From Delftia acidovorans (lineage in GTDB: Bacteria > Pseudomonadota > Gammaproteobacteria > Burkholderiales > Burkholderiaceae_C), in NCBI GenBank assembly GCA_031286585.1, contig JAITUC010000015.1:1-37154 (forward strand): a DNA stretch of 37,154 nt. The letters are read 5' to 3'. Shown in pieces: positions 20,905 to 28,894 of this stretch. Below the pieces are notes generated by a model. It saw only the letters and a program-made list of their open reading frames with translations, was not told where the DNA came from and ran no database searches. Every line of letters starts with the position of its first letter. Within the stretch, counting starts at the first letter, position 1. The translations under genes and the position numbers were made by a program.

Positions 20905-22427
20905 TCGCGCTCGTAGGTGTTGACCAGCACCTGGTTGGACAGGCGGTTGACCTCGGCTGGAACGCGCGCCATGTCCAGCGGGAAGTCGAACATCAGCGCC
21001 ATGGTCTGCGCGCTCAGAAAGCGCAGGCCCGCAGGCAGGGCCTCAGGCTCGCGCCAGGGCCGGTGGCTGGCGATGACGAAGCCCCATTCGCCAAAGCTGG
21101 GCACATGGGCGTGGTAGGGCGTGGCCTGCAGGCCGATGGATTCGATGGTCTGCACCACGGTCCAGTAGCTCTTGCGTGCGATCAGGGGCGAGGTGGTCTG
21201 CACCACGGCGTAGCCGCTGGCCGCCAGGCGCTTGTCCAGCAGGGCATAGAAGCTGTTGGTGAACAGCTTGCCGATGGCGAAATTGGTCGGGTCGGGGAAA
21301 TCGACGATGACCACGTCGAAGGTCTCCTGGCCCTGCTGCAGCCAGTGGAAGGCATCGGTATTGAGGATGTGCACGCGCGCATCGCTGAGCGCTTCGCCGT
21401 TGAGCCGGCGCAGCATGGCGTTGTCCTTGAACAGGTCCGTCATGGCCGGGTCCAGTTCCACCAGGGTGACCGACTCCACCGAGGGGTACTTGAGCACCTC
21501 GCGCACGGCCATGCCGTCGCCGCCGCCCAGCACGGCCACGCGCTTGGGCGCGCCATGCGCGGCCATCACGGGGTGGACCAGGGCCTCGTGGTAGCGGTAC
21601 TCGTCGCTTTGCGCGAACTGCAGGTTGCCGTTGAGGTACAGCCGCGCGCCCTGGCGCCCCTGCGTCACCACGATGCGCTGGTAGGGCGAGCTGCTGGAGA
21701 GCACGATGCGGTCCTGGTAGAAATGGTCGTCGGCCAGGCGCGTCAGATGGTCGGCGCCCCAGATGCCCGTGCCCAGCACGGCCAGCACGGCAGCGCAGGC
21801 CAGGGCATGGGCGCGCGGGCGCCGCAGTTCATGGCGAAACAGCAGCAGCGCCCAGACCGCCACCGCCGCATTCATGAAGCCGAACAGCAGCCCCGTGCGC
21901 ACCAGGCCCAGCTTGGGCACCAGCAGCAGCGGAAATGCCAGCGACACGGCCAGCGCGCCCAGGTAGTCGAAGGTCAGCACCTGGGATACCAGGTCCTTGA
22001 GCGTCACATTGCGCTTGAGGATGCGCATCACCAGCGGAATCTCCAGCCCCACCAGCGTGCCCACCACCAGCACCATGCCGTACAGCAGGAAGCGGAAGGC
22101 GCCGGGCGCGTAGGCATTGGCAATGAACAGCGTGGCAGGCAGCGCGCCGCCCACCAGGGCCACCATCAGCTCGATGCGCAGAAAGTGCGCGGGCAGATGG
22201 TCCTCGAAATACCGTGACAGCCAGGAGCCTATGCCCATGGCGAACAGGTAGCTGCCGATGATGGTGGAGAACTGCAGGACCGAGTCGCCCAGCAGATAGG
22301 AAGCCAGCGCACCCGCAGCCAGTTCGTAAAGCAGGCCGCAGGCCGCGATCACGAAGACGCTGACCAGCAGGGCGATGTCGATGGGACGCGCCGGCTGCGC
22401 GCCGGCAAGAGGGGCTGAGGTTTGCAC
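20883..22427 (-). CDS. Membrane-anchored spermidine-synthase-like protein
   Basis: This is a 514-aa two-part protein. The first ~200 residues form about seven membrane helices. The C-terminal half is an aminopropyltransferase (SpeE) fold: YQRIVVT near 249, YLNGNLQFAQSDEYRYHE near 264, the cofactor motif VLGGGDG at about 299-305, and a catalytic Asp in IVDFPDP near 376. Soluble SpeE has a DxxDPxGP motif here, so substrate binding may differ. I use the GTG at 22427; a TTG at 22466 would add 13 residues, and neither has a clear ribosome site. No decarboxylase gene (speD) to supply decarboxylated SAM is in the window. Confidence 0.85.
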   Translation of the reverse strand: MQTSAPLAGAQPARPIDIALLVSVFVIAACGLLYELAAGALASYLLGDSVLQFSTIIGSYLFAMGIGSWLSRYFEDHLPAHFLRIELMVALVGGALPATLFIANAYAPGAFRFLLYGMVLVVGTLVGLEIPLVMRILKRNVTLKDLVSQVLTFDYLGALAVSLAFPLLLVPKLGLVRTGLLFGFMNAAVAVWALLLFRHELRRPRAHALACAAVLAVLGTGIWGADHLTRLADDHFYQDRIVLSSSSPYQRIVVTQGRQGARLYLNGNLQFAQSDEYRYHEALVHPVMAAHGAPKRVAVLGGGDGMAVREVLKYPSVESVTLVELDPAMTDLFKDNAMLRRLNGEALSDARVHILNTDAFHWLQQGQETFDVVIVDFPDPTNFAIGKLFTNSFYALLDKRLAASGYAVVQTTSPLIARKSYWTVVQTIESIGLQATPYHAHVPSFGEWGFVIASHRPWREPEALPAGLRFLSAQTMALMFDFPLDMARVPAEVNRLSNQVLVNTYEREWGRVER

Positions 22428-22514
22428 GGCCGGTATTGTGCGCGATGCGCCCCTTGCCGCGTGCAACGGACACCGTGCAACGCGGGAAGGAGCGCAGCGC
22501 CTCGGGCGCCGCCG

Positions 22515-24659
22515 TCAGAACTGGTAGTTGGCGCTGACCAGAACGCTGCGCGGTGCGCCCGGCATGGAGCTGGAGCGCCAGTACTGCTTGTCGAACAGGT
22601 TGGACAGCGCCACGGTCACCGTCCAGGCGTCCTGGCGCCAGCCCACCAGCGCATCCCAGCGCGTGTAGCCGGGCAGGAGGGCCGTGTTGGCGGCATTGGT
22701 GAAGCGGCTGCCCGTGTAGGTCACGCCGACTTCGCCATACCAGGGCCCCTTGGGCGCATAGCGCAGGAACAGGTTGCCGTTGCGCTTGGCCGTGTCACGC
22801 AGGTACAGGCCCGCGTTGGCGGGGTTCTGCGCGTCCTGCGCCACCTTGGCCTCCATGAAGGCCACGCCGCCGCGCACATACCAGGAACCGGCCACGCGGC
22901 CGGCCGCGCTGAACTCGATGCCGCGCGAACGGTCCTTGCCCCGGATGGCCCAGGTGTAGGGATCGTTCTCGGGATCGGGGCGGTAGCGGATGTTGTACTT
23001 CTCCAGCTGGTAGACGGAGACCTGGGTGGACAGCGCACCGCCGAGCCAGTCGCTCTTGACGCCGACCTCGGACTGGCGCGAGTACTGGGGCTCGTCGTCC
23101 GGCACCGCGCCCACGGCGGTATCCACGGTCAGGATGCCGCGGCCGCCATAGGGCGAGTAGCTCTTGTTCCAGGACGCATAGAAGCTGTGCTCGCGCACCG
23201 GCTGCCAGACCACGCCCACGCGCGGGCTGAAGCCGTTGCCGTCGGTCTTGCGCGTGAGATTGGCGATCCTGTTGGTGCTCTGGAAGTCGTAGCTGTCGTA
23301 GCGCAGGCCCAGCAGCAGCTTCCACTGCTCGGTCAGGCTGAGCAGGTCCTGCATGTACAGCGCCTGGCCCTTGCCCTTGTGATAGTTGTCCTGGGTCGGA
23401 TTGCCCTGCACGGGACGGCTGGGCCAGACGATGGGCTGGAACGGATCGTAGGAGAACGTGCTGCCGGGCTGGCCGACGCGCGGCGCGCGCTCTTCCTCGC
23501 TGGCCTCCAGGCCCACCAGCAGGTCGTGCCGGATGCCACCCGTGCTGAACTTGCCTGTCAGGTCCAGCGTGTTGGACACCGTGGTGTTGCTGGTCTGCTG
23601 CCAGGCGTAGTTGGGCGTGATCTTGCCGGTCGCGGCTCGGTAGGTACCGGCGAAATAGTGGTCGAAGTCCTGGCTGGCCTCGCGCTTGCTGGCCACCCAG
23701 CGCAGGTTCCATCGGTTGTTGAAGTCGTAGGACAGGTCGGAGCGCAGCACGCGCAGGCGGTCTTCCACGTAGTCGCCCGGTGCCGCGAAGCCCTTGCGGA
23801 TGGACACGCCGGCCGGCAACTGGTCATAGACCGGGCCGCGATCGGGCACGCGCCAGACGTTGTCATAGGTGTACTGGCCAGTCCAGCGCCATCCCGTGCG
23901 GGTGTCCACCAGGATGCTGGGCGAGACCATCTCGTTGCGATTGCGTATGCCCTCGCGGAAGCTGTGGGCCTGCTCGCGGTCGGCCGTCAGGCGCACGGCC
24001 ACGTTCTCGTTGAGCACGCGGTTGATGTCGATGGTGCCGCCCACGTTGTCCCAGGAGCCGCCGCGCAGCGTGATGCTGCTCTTGGCGTCGAAGCGCGCCT
24101 GCTTGCTCACCATGTTGACCACGCCGCCGCCCGCGCTGCGGCCATAGAGCACCGAAGCCGGGCCCTTGAGGATCTCGATGCGCTCCACATTGGCCGTGCT
24201 GCGGCGCACCTGGCCGCTTTCGCGCACGCCGTCGCGGTAGATATCGCTCTCGTCGGCCTTGAAGCCGCGGATGTACACGCCCTCGCCACGCATGTCGTAG
24301 GTGGTGTTCACGCCCGGCACGCCGTCCAGCATGGTGGCCAGATCGTTGATGCCGTAGCTCTTGTACTTGTTGACCTCCAGCGTATCGATGGTCTGCGGGA
24401 TGTCCTTGGGCGCCAGATAGGTCTTGGTCGCCGTGGTCACGCCTTCGGGACGCACGTCGTCAGGGTCGTACTGGGAGGCGTTGACCTGCAGCGTGGGCAG
24501 GGTGTGGGCCTGGTGAGGCTGCGTCTGCGTCTGTGCCTGTGCCGGATCGGCTGGCACGGTCTCCTGGGCATGGACCGCGCCCGCCAGCGCGGTAGTGATG
24601 ATGCCAGCGGTCACACCCGCTGAAAGCCTGGCCCTGCGGACGGCTTGATGGTCTGTCAT
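22515..24659 (-). CDS. TonB-dependent siderophore receptor
   Basis: This 714-aa outer-membrane receptor has a signal peptide (1-31, cut near AVHAQ). A plug domain follows at about 60-190, with DIPQTIDTLE, GVYIRGFKA and VERIEILKGPASVLYGR. The 22-strand barrel ends in the canonical C-terminal F (SANYQF). The plug resembles receptors of the Fiu/FhuE/FoxA siderophore group, and the exact ferric ligand is uncertain. A Fur box lies 44 bases upstream, supporting iron-repressed expression. It sits between the DUF350 and spermidine-synthase-like genes on the same strand. Confidence 0.93.
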   Translation of the reverse strand: MTDHQAVRRARLSAGVTAGIITTALAGAVHAQETVPADPAQAQTQTQPHQAHTLPTLQVNASQYDPDDVRPEGVTTATKTYLAPKDIPQTIDTLEVNKYKSYGINDLATMLDGVPGVNTTYDMRGEGVYIRGFKADESDIYRDGVRESGQVRRSTANVERIEILKGPASVLYGRSAGGGVVNMVSKQARFDAKSSITLRGGSWDNVGGTIDINRVLNENVAVRLTADREQAHSFREGIRNRNEMVSPSILVDTRTGWRWTGQYTYDNVWRVPDRGPVYDQLPAGVSIRKGFAAPGDYVEDRLRVLRSDLSYDFNNRWNLRWVASKREASQDFDHYFAGTYRAATGKITPNYAWQQTSNTTVSNTLDLTGKFSTGGIRHDLLVGLEASEEERAPRVGQPGSTFSYDPFQPIVWPSRPVQGNPTQDNYHKGKGQALYMQDLLSLTEQWKLLLGLRYDSYDFQSTNRIANLTRKTDGNGFSPRVGVVWQPVREHSFYASWNKSYSPYGGRGILTVDTAVGAVPDDEPQYSRQSEVGVKSDWLGGALSTQVSVYQLEKYNIRYRPDPENDPYTWAIRGKDRSRGIEFSAAGRVAGSWYVRGGVAFMEAKVAQDAQNPANAGLYLRDTAKRNGNLFLRYAPKGPWYGEVGVTYTGSRFTNAANTALLPGYTRWDALVGWRQDAWTVTVALSNLFDKQYWRSSSMPGAPRSVLVSANYQF

Positions 24660-24702
24660 GGAAACCCTCTCTTCGAATGAAGGGGGCGATTCTATTTAGA
24701 AT

Positions 24703-24721
24703 GCAAACGAATATCATTTGC
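24703..24721 (-). promoter_or_regulatory. Fur box of the siderophore receptor gene
   Basis: The plus-strand sequence GCAAACGAATATCATTTGC is a 19-bp imperfect palindrome. Its minus-strand form matches the Fur consensus GATAATGATAATCATTATC at 13 of 19 positions by my count. It lies upstream of the TonB receptor ATG in an AT-rich stretch that should hold the promoter. Confidence 0.8.
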
Positions 24722-24850
24722 AAACTCATTACCAACAAGGAATTTGTTGCAACGCGGCAACGCCGACATGCGCAGCGCAGCCGCACCTTTTCAGGCGGGC
24801 TGCGTGCGGGCAGGAGATGGGGAGTGCGGGAGGAGGCCAGGCAGCCCCGG

Positions 24851-25069
24851 TCAGTGGATGGCGGCCGCGACGATGATGCTGATGCCCAGGCACATGGCGG
24901 CCACCACCATGGCCAGGGCCTTGTTGTGCTTCTCGACGATCTCGGCCCACATGTCCACGGGCGTGATCTTGTCGATGATGATGAAGCACAGCCAGAACAC
25001 CACCACGCCCACCAGCGCATAGAGGATCGAGCCGAAGAAGGCGGCGGGATTGAACCAGTCGAAGTTCAT
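24851..25069 (-). CDS. DUF350 small membrane protein
   Basis: This is a 72-aa protein with two membrane helices, at about 8-30 and 49-70, joined by a short charged loop (DKITPVDMWAEIVEKHNKA). It has one unit of the DUF350 family; many relatives have two or more. It starts 18 bases after the DUF4178 stop with its own GGAG site, so the two are co-transcribed. Family function is unknown; from general knowledge, DUF350 genes often lie beside spermidine-synthase-like and DUF4178 genes. Confidence 0.87.
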   Translation of the reverse strand: MNFDWFNPAAFFGSILYALVGVVVFWLCFIIIDKITPVDMWAEIVEKHNKALAMVVAAMCLGISIIVAAAIH

Positions 25070-25087
25070 GATCAGTTTCTCCGTTGT

Positions 25088-26620
25088 TTACTTGTGGCTG
25101 CCGCCCGAGGTGTAGCCACCCCAGGAGCCGCCGCTGCTGCGGGTGTAGCTGTTGCAGTTGGGGTCGGTGTTCGGGTCACAGCCCGGGCGCGACATGCAGC
25201 CGCGCAGCATGACGAACACCAGCCACAGGATGACCAGGCCGATGACGATGGTCCACAGGCCGAAGCGGCTGCCCGACATCACGCCGACCTGCGAGCGGTC
25301 CCGCAGCTGCTTGAGGCCGAAGGCCATGGCCAGCGTGGTGGCCGGGACGGCGCTGCCATGCGACCAGGTGGTCTCGCCGTTCTCGGTCTCGCTGGCCAGA
25401 AAGGCCTTGTTCTGCGCGCCTGCGCTCACATAGTCCACATTGCGCGTGGTCTGGCCGCGCTGCACGGGCCAGTAGAACTCGCCCAGCGCATAGGTGGTCT
25501 CGGCCGTGTAGCGCGATTCCAGCTGGTACTGCCGGCCCATGTACTTGGCCGTGCTGCGGTTCTTGGAGAGCTTGGGCACGCCCGTGGTCACGCGGGCCAT
25601 GCTCCAGCCATCGGAGGAATCGACCAGGAAGGCGAAGCCGGCCTTCTGGTTGAACAGCAGGTATTCCTCCCAGCCAAAGCTCTCGTCGTCGCCAGGCTCC
25701 TCGCCCATGCGGTGCTGAAAGCCCACCACCTGCCATTGCAGGCCTTCCAATGCACCCCTGCTGCCCAGGGGAATGGCGGGGCGCACGGGCTCGTTCTGCT
25801 CGGCATAGGACAGTTCCTTGCCAATGCCCTGGCTCAGGTCCACCAGCGATCCGCAACTGGGGCAGCTCAGGCTCTTGGTGGTGGAAAAGCGCACGGGCAC
25901 CACGGCGCCGCACTTGGGACAGTTGAAGTGCCGGCCCTGCTCGCCCTTGAGCGAGGCGCCGTCGCGCAGGCCCTGCATCCTGAGGTCGTCCAGCACCACG
26001 CGTTCGCCCAGGCTCAGCGCAGGCGGCTGGGCCGAGAAGTCCACGGACAGGACCTGGCCCTGCTCGCTGCGCAGCTCGACCAGCCAATAGGGAGCGCCGG
26101 GCTCGGGCAGTTGTGCCAGCTCGCCCTGGGCCGATACCAGCCGCGCGTTCTGCACGCTGCTGACCGTGAAGCTCTTGCCGCCCAGCACGCGCTGCGCGCC
26201 CAGCAGCCAGTCGGAGGCCTTGAACGGCCCGTTGCGCACGGCCTCGGCCTCCCAGGGCCAGGACCAGACGAACTGGCCGTTGTCCTCGCTCAGAAAGCCC
26301 AGCGCACCGTCGCTGAAGGCGGCCACCCATTCGCTCCAGGCGCCCGCCTCGCTCTTGAGTTGCAGCCGGCCGACCAGGGTGAAGTGCTCGGGCTTGCCGT
26401 TGCGCAGCATCTGGCCCGTGGCGCCGATGCGCAGGGGGCTGTAGTCCTCGAAGACCTCGGCCATGGAGCCGCGGCGCTGCAGCACATCGCCCTGGCGCAC
26501 CACGGTGCTGCGGCAGAACTCGCAGACGGCGTAGCTGGCCTGGGCGCTGGCGAATTCCACGGGCGCGCCGCAGCCGGGGCAAGGTGCGCGGTAGACGCGC
26601 TGCGATGGACTCGATGCCAT
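25088..26620 (-). CDS. DUF4178 zinc-ribbon membrane protein
   Basis: This is a 510-aa protein. Two zinc-ribbon-like modules are visible: C14/C17 with C33/C36, and C234/C237 with C253/C256. Each is followed by a beta-rich DUF4178-type domain (about 60-195 and 280-430). A membrane helix is at about 455-475 (LWTIVIGLVILWLVFVMLRG, cited as the core), followed by a Gly/Ser-rich tail with cysteines (CMSRPGCDPNTDPNC). The internal duplication of ribbon plus domain is clear. It is the first gene of the DUF4178-DUF350 pair. The biochemical role is unknown. Confidence 0.85.
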   Translation of the reverse strand: MASSPSQRVYRAPCPGCGAPVEFASAQASYAVCEFCRSTVVRQGDVLQRRGSMAEVFEDYSPLRIGATGQMLRNGKPEHFTLVGRLQLKSEAGAWSEWVAAFSDGALGFLSEDNGQFVWSWPWEAEAVRNGPFKASDWLLGAQRVLGGKSFTVSSVQNARLVSAQGELAQLPEPGAPYWLVELRSEQGQVLSVDFSAQPPALSLGERVVLDDLRMQGLRDGASLKGEQGRHFNCPKCGAVVPVRFSTTKSLSCPSCGSLVDLSQGIGKELSYAEQNEPVRPAIPLGSRGALEGLQWQVVGFQHRMGEEPGDDESFGWEEYLLFNQKAGFAFLVDSSDGWSMARVTTGVPKLSKNRSTAKYMGRQYQLESRYTAETTYALGEFYWPVQRGQTTRNVDYVSAGAQNKAFLASETENGETTWSHGSAVPATTLAMAFGLKQLRDRSQVGVMSGSRFGLWTIVIGLVILWLVFVMLRGCMSRPGCDPNTDPNCNSYTRSSGGSWGGYTSGGSHK

Positions 26621-26727
26621 GTAAGAAGGGTCAGGTCGTCAGTGAAGGGATGATGGCCTGGAGCGCGGCCGGCCGGCCACGCCCTGCACGCAAGCTGCAC
26701 CCGTGGTGCGCAGCGCGGCGGCGACGG

Positions 26728-27408
26728 TCAATGCGGCTTGCCCTTGCCCGTGCCGGGCTTGGCTGGCGCAGTGGCGGCATCGGTCTTCTTGCTGCCCAGC
26801 CTGGATTCCTTGCCGGCCATCAGGCGCTGGATGTTCTCGCGGTGGCGCCAGATCAGCAGGGCCGCCATGGCGACGATGGCGGCGGCAATCGGCGTCTCGG
26901 CATACCAGACCACGCCGCTGCACATCAGGTAGTAGACGGGGGCGAAGACGGAAGCCACCAGGGACGCCAGCGAGGAATAGCGGAAGAACACGGCAATGAT
27001 CAGCCAGGTCGCCGCCACCGCCAGGCCCAGCCAGCCGCTGATGCCCAGCAGCACGCCCAGCGCCGTCGCCACGCCCTTGCCGCCCTTGAAGCGGAAGAAC
27101 ACCGGATACAGGTGGCCCAAGAAGGCGGCCAGCGCCACCATGGCCAGCGTGCCGTCGCCCAGGCCGAAGCGGCTGCCGAACCACTGCACCAGGGCCACGG
27201 GCAGCCAGCCCTTGGCGGCGTCCAGCAGCAGGGTCACGGCTGCGGCCGCCTTGCTGCCGGAGCGCAGCACATTGGTGGCGCCGGGGTTGCCGCTGCCGTA
27301 GGTGCGCGGGTCGTTCAGGCCCATGGCCCGGCTGACGATGACGGCGAACGACAGCGAGCCGATCAGGTAGGCCGCCACGGTGGCGAGAAGGGGGTAGAGC
27401 GCGTTCAA
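26728..27408 (-). CDS. plsY: Acyl-phosphate glycerol-3-phosphate acyltransferase
   Basis: This inner-membrane enzyme transfers acyl groups from acyl-phosphate to glycerol-3-phosphate, the first acylation in phospholipid synthesis. The product is 226 aa with about five helices. Family motifs are present: [13 protein letters not shown] near 39-51, [12 protein letters not shown] near 100-112, and [13 protein letters not shown] at the end of the core. I chose the TTG at 27408 because AAGGA lies just upstream and family proteins begin NALYPxLAT; the frame is open for 48 more codons. A basic, Lys/Ala-rich tail of about 25 residues follows the core. Confidence 0.93.
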   Translation of the reverse strand: MNALYPLLATVAAYLIGSLSFAVIVSRAMGLNDPRTYGSGNPGATNVLRSGSKAAAAVTLLLDAAKGWLPVALVQWFGSRFGLGDGTLAMVALAAFLGHLYPVFFRFKGGKGVATALGVLLGISGWLGLAVAATWLIIAVFFRYSSLASLVASVFAPVYYLMCSGVVWYAETPIAAAIVAMAALLIWRHRENIQRLMAGKESRLGSKKTDAATAPAKPGTGKGKPH

Positions 27409-27506
27409 TGGGTGTCCTTGGCCGGTCTGTGGAGCGCCGGCGCGCGATCCGGCCGGCCGCAATGGCCCGCCCTCCCTGATCGCCGACGCATGTTTTTCAT
27501 CAGGTC

Positions 27507-27555
27507 CTGCGCAAGTCCGGTGGAGGCGGCAGCCTCCTGCCTGTCTGCGCAAGTC
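27507..27555. repeat. Hairpin bracketed by an 11-bp direct repeat
   Basis: In the ybaK-plsY spacer, CTGCGCAAGTC occurs at 27507-27517 and again at 27545-27555. Between them lies a perfect 6-bp hairpin (GGAGGC/GCCTCC, 27522-27537). There is no T run on either strand, so it is not a standard terminator. Confidence 0.5.
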
Positions 27556-27575
27556 TGTTCATTTCTTCAGGGCGT

Positions 27576-28070
27576 CTATTCTGCCAGCGCGCAGTGCACG
27601 GGCCGCGCATCCAGCAGCTGCACGCAGACCCGCGGGTCCAGCTGGACCAGAAAGCCCCGGCGCCCGCCGTTGATGGCGATGCGCGGCAGCGCCAGGATGC
27701 TCTCTTCGATATAGACCGGCATGTCGCGCCGCGTGCCGAAGGGCGAGGTGCCGCCGACCAGGTAGCCACTGTGGCGGTTGGCGACTTCGGGCTTGCAGGG
27801 CTCCACGCTCTTGGCGCCGATCTGCCGCGCAAGGTTCTTGGTGGAGACCTTGCAGTCGCCGTGCATGAGCACGATCAGCGGCTTGACGTCCTGGTCCTGC
27901 ATCACCAGGGTCTTGACCACCATGTGCTCGTCCAGGCCCAGGCTGGCCGCGCTGTGCTCGGTGCCGCCGTGCTCCAGGTATTCATAGGGGTGCTCGGTGA
28001 ATTCCACCTTGTGGGCGCGCAGCATCTGCGTGGCCGGCGTCTCGCTGACATGAGAGTTTTTCTTGGACAT
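27576..28070 (-). CDS. ybaK: Cys-tRNA(Pro) deacylase, YbaK/EbsC family
   Basis: This 164-aa trans-editing enzyme hydrolyses Cys mischarged on tRNA-Pro. The key lysine is K53 in MVVKTLVM, and the family segments GDCKVSTKNLARQIGAKSV and YLVGGTSPFG are intact. The ATG at 28070 faces a divergent operon across a 57-base AT-rich gap. The length is typical of the family. Confidence 0.93.
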   Translation of the reverse strand: MSKKNSHVSETPATQMLRAHKVEFTEHPYEYLEHGGTEHSAASLGLDEHMVVKTLVMQDQDVKPLIVLMHGDCKVSTKNLARQIGAKSVEPCKPEVANRHSGYLVGGTSPFGTRRDMPVYIEESILALPRIAINGGRRGFLVQLDPRVCVQLLDARPVHCALAE

Positions 28071-28071
28071 G

Positions 28072-28104
28072 AATTTTTTATCGTTTTACAATAATTTTTT
28101 ATCG
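28072..28104. promoter_or_regulatory. Candidate operator between ybaK and the DUF2975-Xre operon
   Basis: The 57-base gap contains AATTTTTTATCG twice (28072-28083 and 28093-28104), spaced exactly 21 bases apart, two turns of B-DNA. An imperfect 17-bp palindrome, TTATCGTTTTACAATAA (28078-28094), overlaps both. It is probably bound by the small Xre regulator encoded at 28679, which would autoregulate its operon and perhaps affect ybaK. Confidence 0.55.
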
Positions 28105-28127
28105 ACTCATCAATACGAATCTCTGCC

Positions 28128-28676
28128 ATGAACTATACGCTCCACGCCCCGGGCAGCGCACTGAGGCGCCACTCCCAGGCGGCGCGCATCCTGATTGCCC
28201 TCGGTGCCGTCGCGCTGCTGGCCCTGCCCGCAGCCGCCCTGCTGTCGCCACAGGATCTTCCAGGCCAGGCGGAAGGCCTGCTGGGCATGCCGCCCGGCCA
28301 GCCGCTGGACATGGCAGCGCGCTGGCGCACCGCGCTGGTCAGCCTGCTGCCCGTGGGCTGCGGCCTGTATGCGCTGCGCCAGTTGTGGACGCTGTTCGGC
28401 GAATATCTGCAGGGCCGGGTCTTCGGCATGGGTGCCCAGGGGGCGCTGATGCGCTTTGCCTGGACGGTGCTGGCCGGCGCGCTGGCCCTGCCCTTCACGC
28501 GCGCGCTGATGTCGGTGGCAGCCAGCATGGGCAACCCGCCAGGGCAACGCTTCGTCACGGTGGGCCTGTACTGGCACGACGGGCTGCTGGTACTGCTCGG
28601 CGTGGTGCTGGTCTCCATCGCCCATGTGATGCTGCAGGCCCAGCGCATCGCCGAAGAGAACGCGGGATTCGTCTGA
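28128..28676 (+). CDS. DUF2975 membrane protein
   Basis: This 182-aa protein has four predicted helices: about 18-40, 63-85, 101-122 and 143-168. The architecture and the C-terminal LQAQRIAEENAGFV match DUF2975, in which the last segment RxxxExxGFV is conserved. It ends two bases before a small Xre-family regulator gene, the usual DUF2975 partner. Pairs of this kind are thought to be membrane-linked regulatory units; the signal is unknown. Confidence 0.85.
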   Translation: MNYTLHAPGSALRRHSQAARILIALGAVALLALPAAALLSPQDLPGQAEGLLGMPPGQPLDMAARWRTALVSLLPVGCGLYALRQLWTLFGEYLQGRVFGMGAQGALMRFAWTVLAGALALPFTRALMSVAASMGNPPGQRFVTVGLYWHDGLLVLLGVVLVSIAHVMLQAQRIAEENAGFV

Positions 28677-28678
28677 GC

Positions 28679-28894
28679 ATGCCCATCATCGTCCACCTCG
28701 ATGTGATGCTGGCGCGCCGCAAGATGCGTTCGCGCGAACTGGCCGAGATCGTAGGCATTACCGAACAGAACATTTCACTGCTCAAGAGCGGCAAGGTGCG
28801 CGGCGTGCGCTTCGACACGCTGGAGCGCATCTGCGAAGCGCTCCAGTGCCAGCCCGGTGACCTGCTGGAATGGGTGGCGGAGCCCGGGGCGTGA
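28679..28894 (+). CDS. Small Xre-family (YozG-like) regulator
   Basis: This is a 71-aa DNA-binding protein, essentially one helix-turn-helix domain. The helices fall at about 17-40 (SRELAEIVGITEQNISLLKSG), followed by RFDTLERICEALQCQPGDLL, the standard C-terminal half of this family (both quoted in part). It is co-transcribed with the DUF2975 gene (2-base gap). Its stop codon overlaps the next start (GTGA). It probably binds the palindrome at 28078-28094. Confidence 0.88.
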   Translation: MPIIVHLDVMLARRKMRSRELAEIVGITEQNISLLKSGKVRGVRFDTLERICEALQCQPGDLLEWVAEPGA

